Shown in pieces: positions 13,943 to 14,075 of a stretch of 14,075 nt of DNA (within the stretch, counting starts at the first letter, position 1; each line of letters begins with the position of its first letter). The DNA is taken from the NCBI GenBank assembly GCA_002782905.1, contig PFJA01000256.1:1-14075 (forward strand), given 5' to 3'. Under the pieces are notes generated by a model. The model was not told the DNA's origin and ran no database searches. It worked only from the letters and a program-made list of their open reading frames with translations. The position numbers were made by a program, and so were the translations under genes. This DNA comes from Lysobacterales bacterium CG_4_10_14_3_um_filter_64_11. Lineage in GTDB: Bacteria > Pseudomonadota > Gammaproteobacteria > Xanthomonadales > Xanthomonadaceae.

Positions 13943-14005
13943 GAACGGAGCCGGTAACGCCGGGGTGTTGCCCGGCACTGCGTGCCCCGGGTTTCGGCCT
14001 CGCCT

Positions 14006-14075
14006 CAACCCGGGCTACCACGGCAATAACGTGGTGTTGGTGTAGCCCGGGTTGAAGGCCGCAGGCCGTAACCCG
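14006..14075. repeat. REP-like inverted repeat at the right edge, GTAGCCCGGGTTG type
   Basis: CAACCCGGGCTAC (14006-14018) and GTAGCCCGGGTTG (14042-14054) are perfectly complementary 13-bp arms. The right-hand unit (14042-14075) resembles 2948-2982 and is probably cut by the window end. The stretch 13943-14005 holds more CCCGGG-rich sequence and no gene that I can support. Confidence 0.7.

Noticed and set aside
13937..14008. N-terminal extension of RoxA to position 14008
   Set aside because: The added 26 residues derive from REP-like sequence (CCCGGG, GCCCGGCA) and do not resemble the start of the family.

Overview
This window reads as core chromosome of a GC-rich gammaproteobacterium, most likely of the order Xanthomonadales (Xanthomonadaceae or Rhodanobacteraceae). 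The reasons are the alaS–csrA–tRNA-Ser(GCU) order, a sucA–sucB–lpd operon that carries its own E3 gene, a PilH-type regulator, a RoxA-type ribosomal oxygenase, and many REP-like palindromes between genes. The genus cannot be fixed from the sequence alone. I see no transposase, integrase, phage gene, CRISPR array or toxin–antitoxin pair, and no gene cluster that looks like an undescribed system. The less ordinary material lies between the genes.

Layout. Positions 1–2246 (+) hold the 3' part of alaS (alanyl-tRNA synthetase), cut by the window edge. It is followed by csrA (2373–2585, +), whose Shine-Dalgarno region is dense in GGA motifs, and by tRNA-Ser(GCU) (2639–2731, +). The 3' end of the tRNA and its terminator are then repeated almost exactly 148 bp downstream, with a 79-bp spacer made mostly of hairpins. 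This resembles a tRNA attachment-site duplication or a small tandem duplication. cbpA (3115–3999, +), a class B J-domain co-chaperone, ends the plus-strand block.

From 4165 onward every gene is on the minus strand. pilH (4165–4530) is a single-domain response regulator with a good promoter of its own. It is followed, in increasing coordinate, by an AcuI/YhdH-type quinone oxidoreductase (4722–5717). Next comes the 2-oxoglutarate dehydrogenase operon, transcribed sucA (8586–11411) to sucB (7360–8541) to lpd (5884–7314) with gaps of about 45 bp. The operon has a near-consensus promoter at 11502–11529 and a leader that can form two mutually exclusive hairpins. Upstream of it lies a two-gene unit, roxA (12713–13930) followed by a GNAT acetyltransferase with an extra C-terminal domain (11760–12716), joined by a 4-base ATGA overlap. 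The window ends in REP-like repeats.

How the genes work together. SucA (E1), SucB (E2) and Lpd (E3) form one complex that converts 2-oxoglutarate to succinyl-CoA; Lpd probably also serves other 2-oxoacid dehydrogenases. AlaS and the tRNA serve translation, RoxA hydroxylates ribosomal protein L16, and CsrA is a global post-transcriptional regulator. CbpA works with DnaK, and PilH belongs to twitching-motility control. These are housekeeping and regulatory functions rather than one joint pathway.

Intergenic repeats fall into at least four palindromic types: a GTAGCCCGGGTTG type (2948–2982 and 14006–14075), a GTAGGTCGG type (11624–11736), a GATGGGTAGAGC type (5777–5855) and a CCCTCCCCCGC type (4630–4657). 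There is also a separate repeat-like stretch at 4053–4140.
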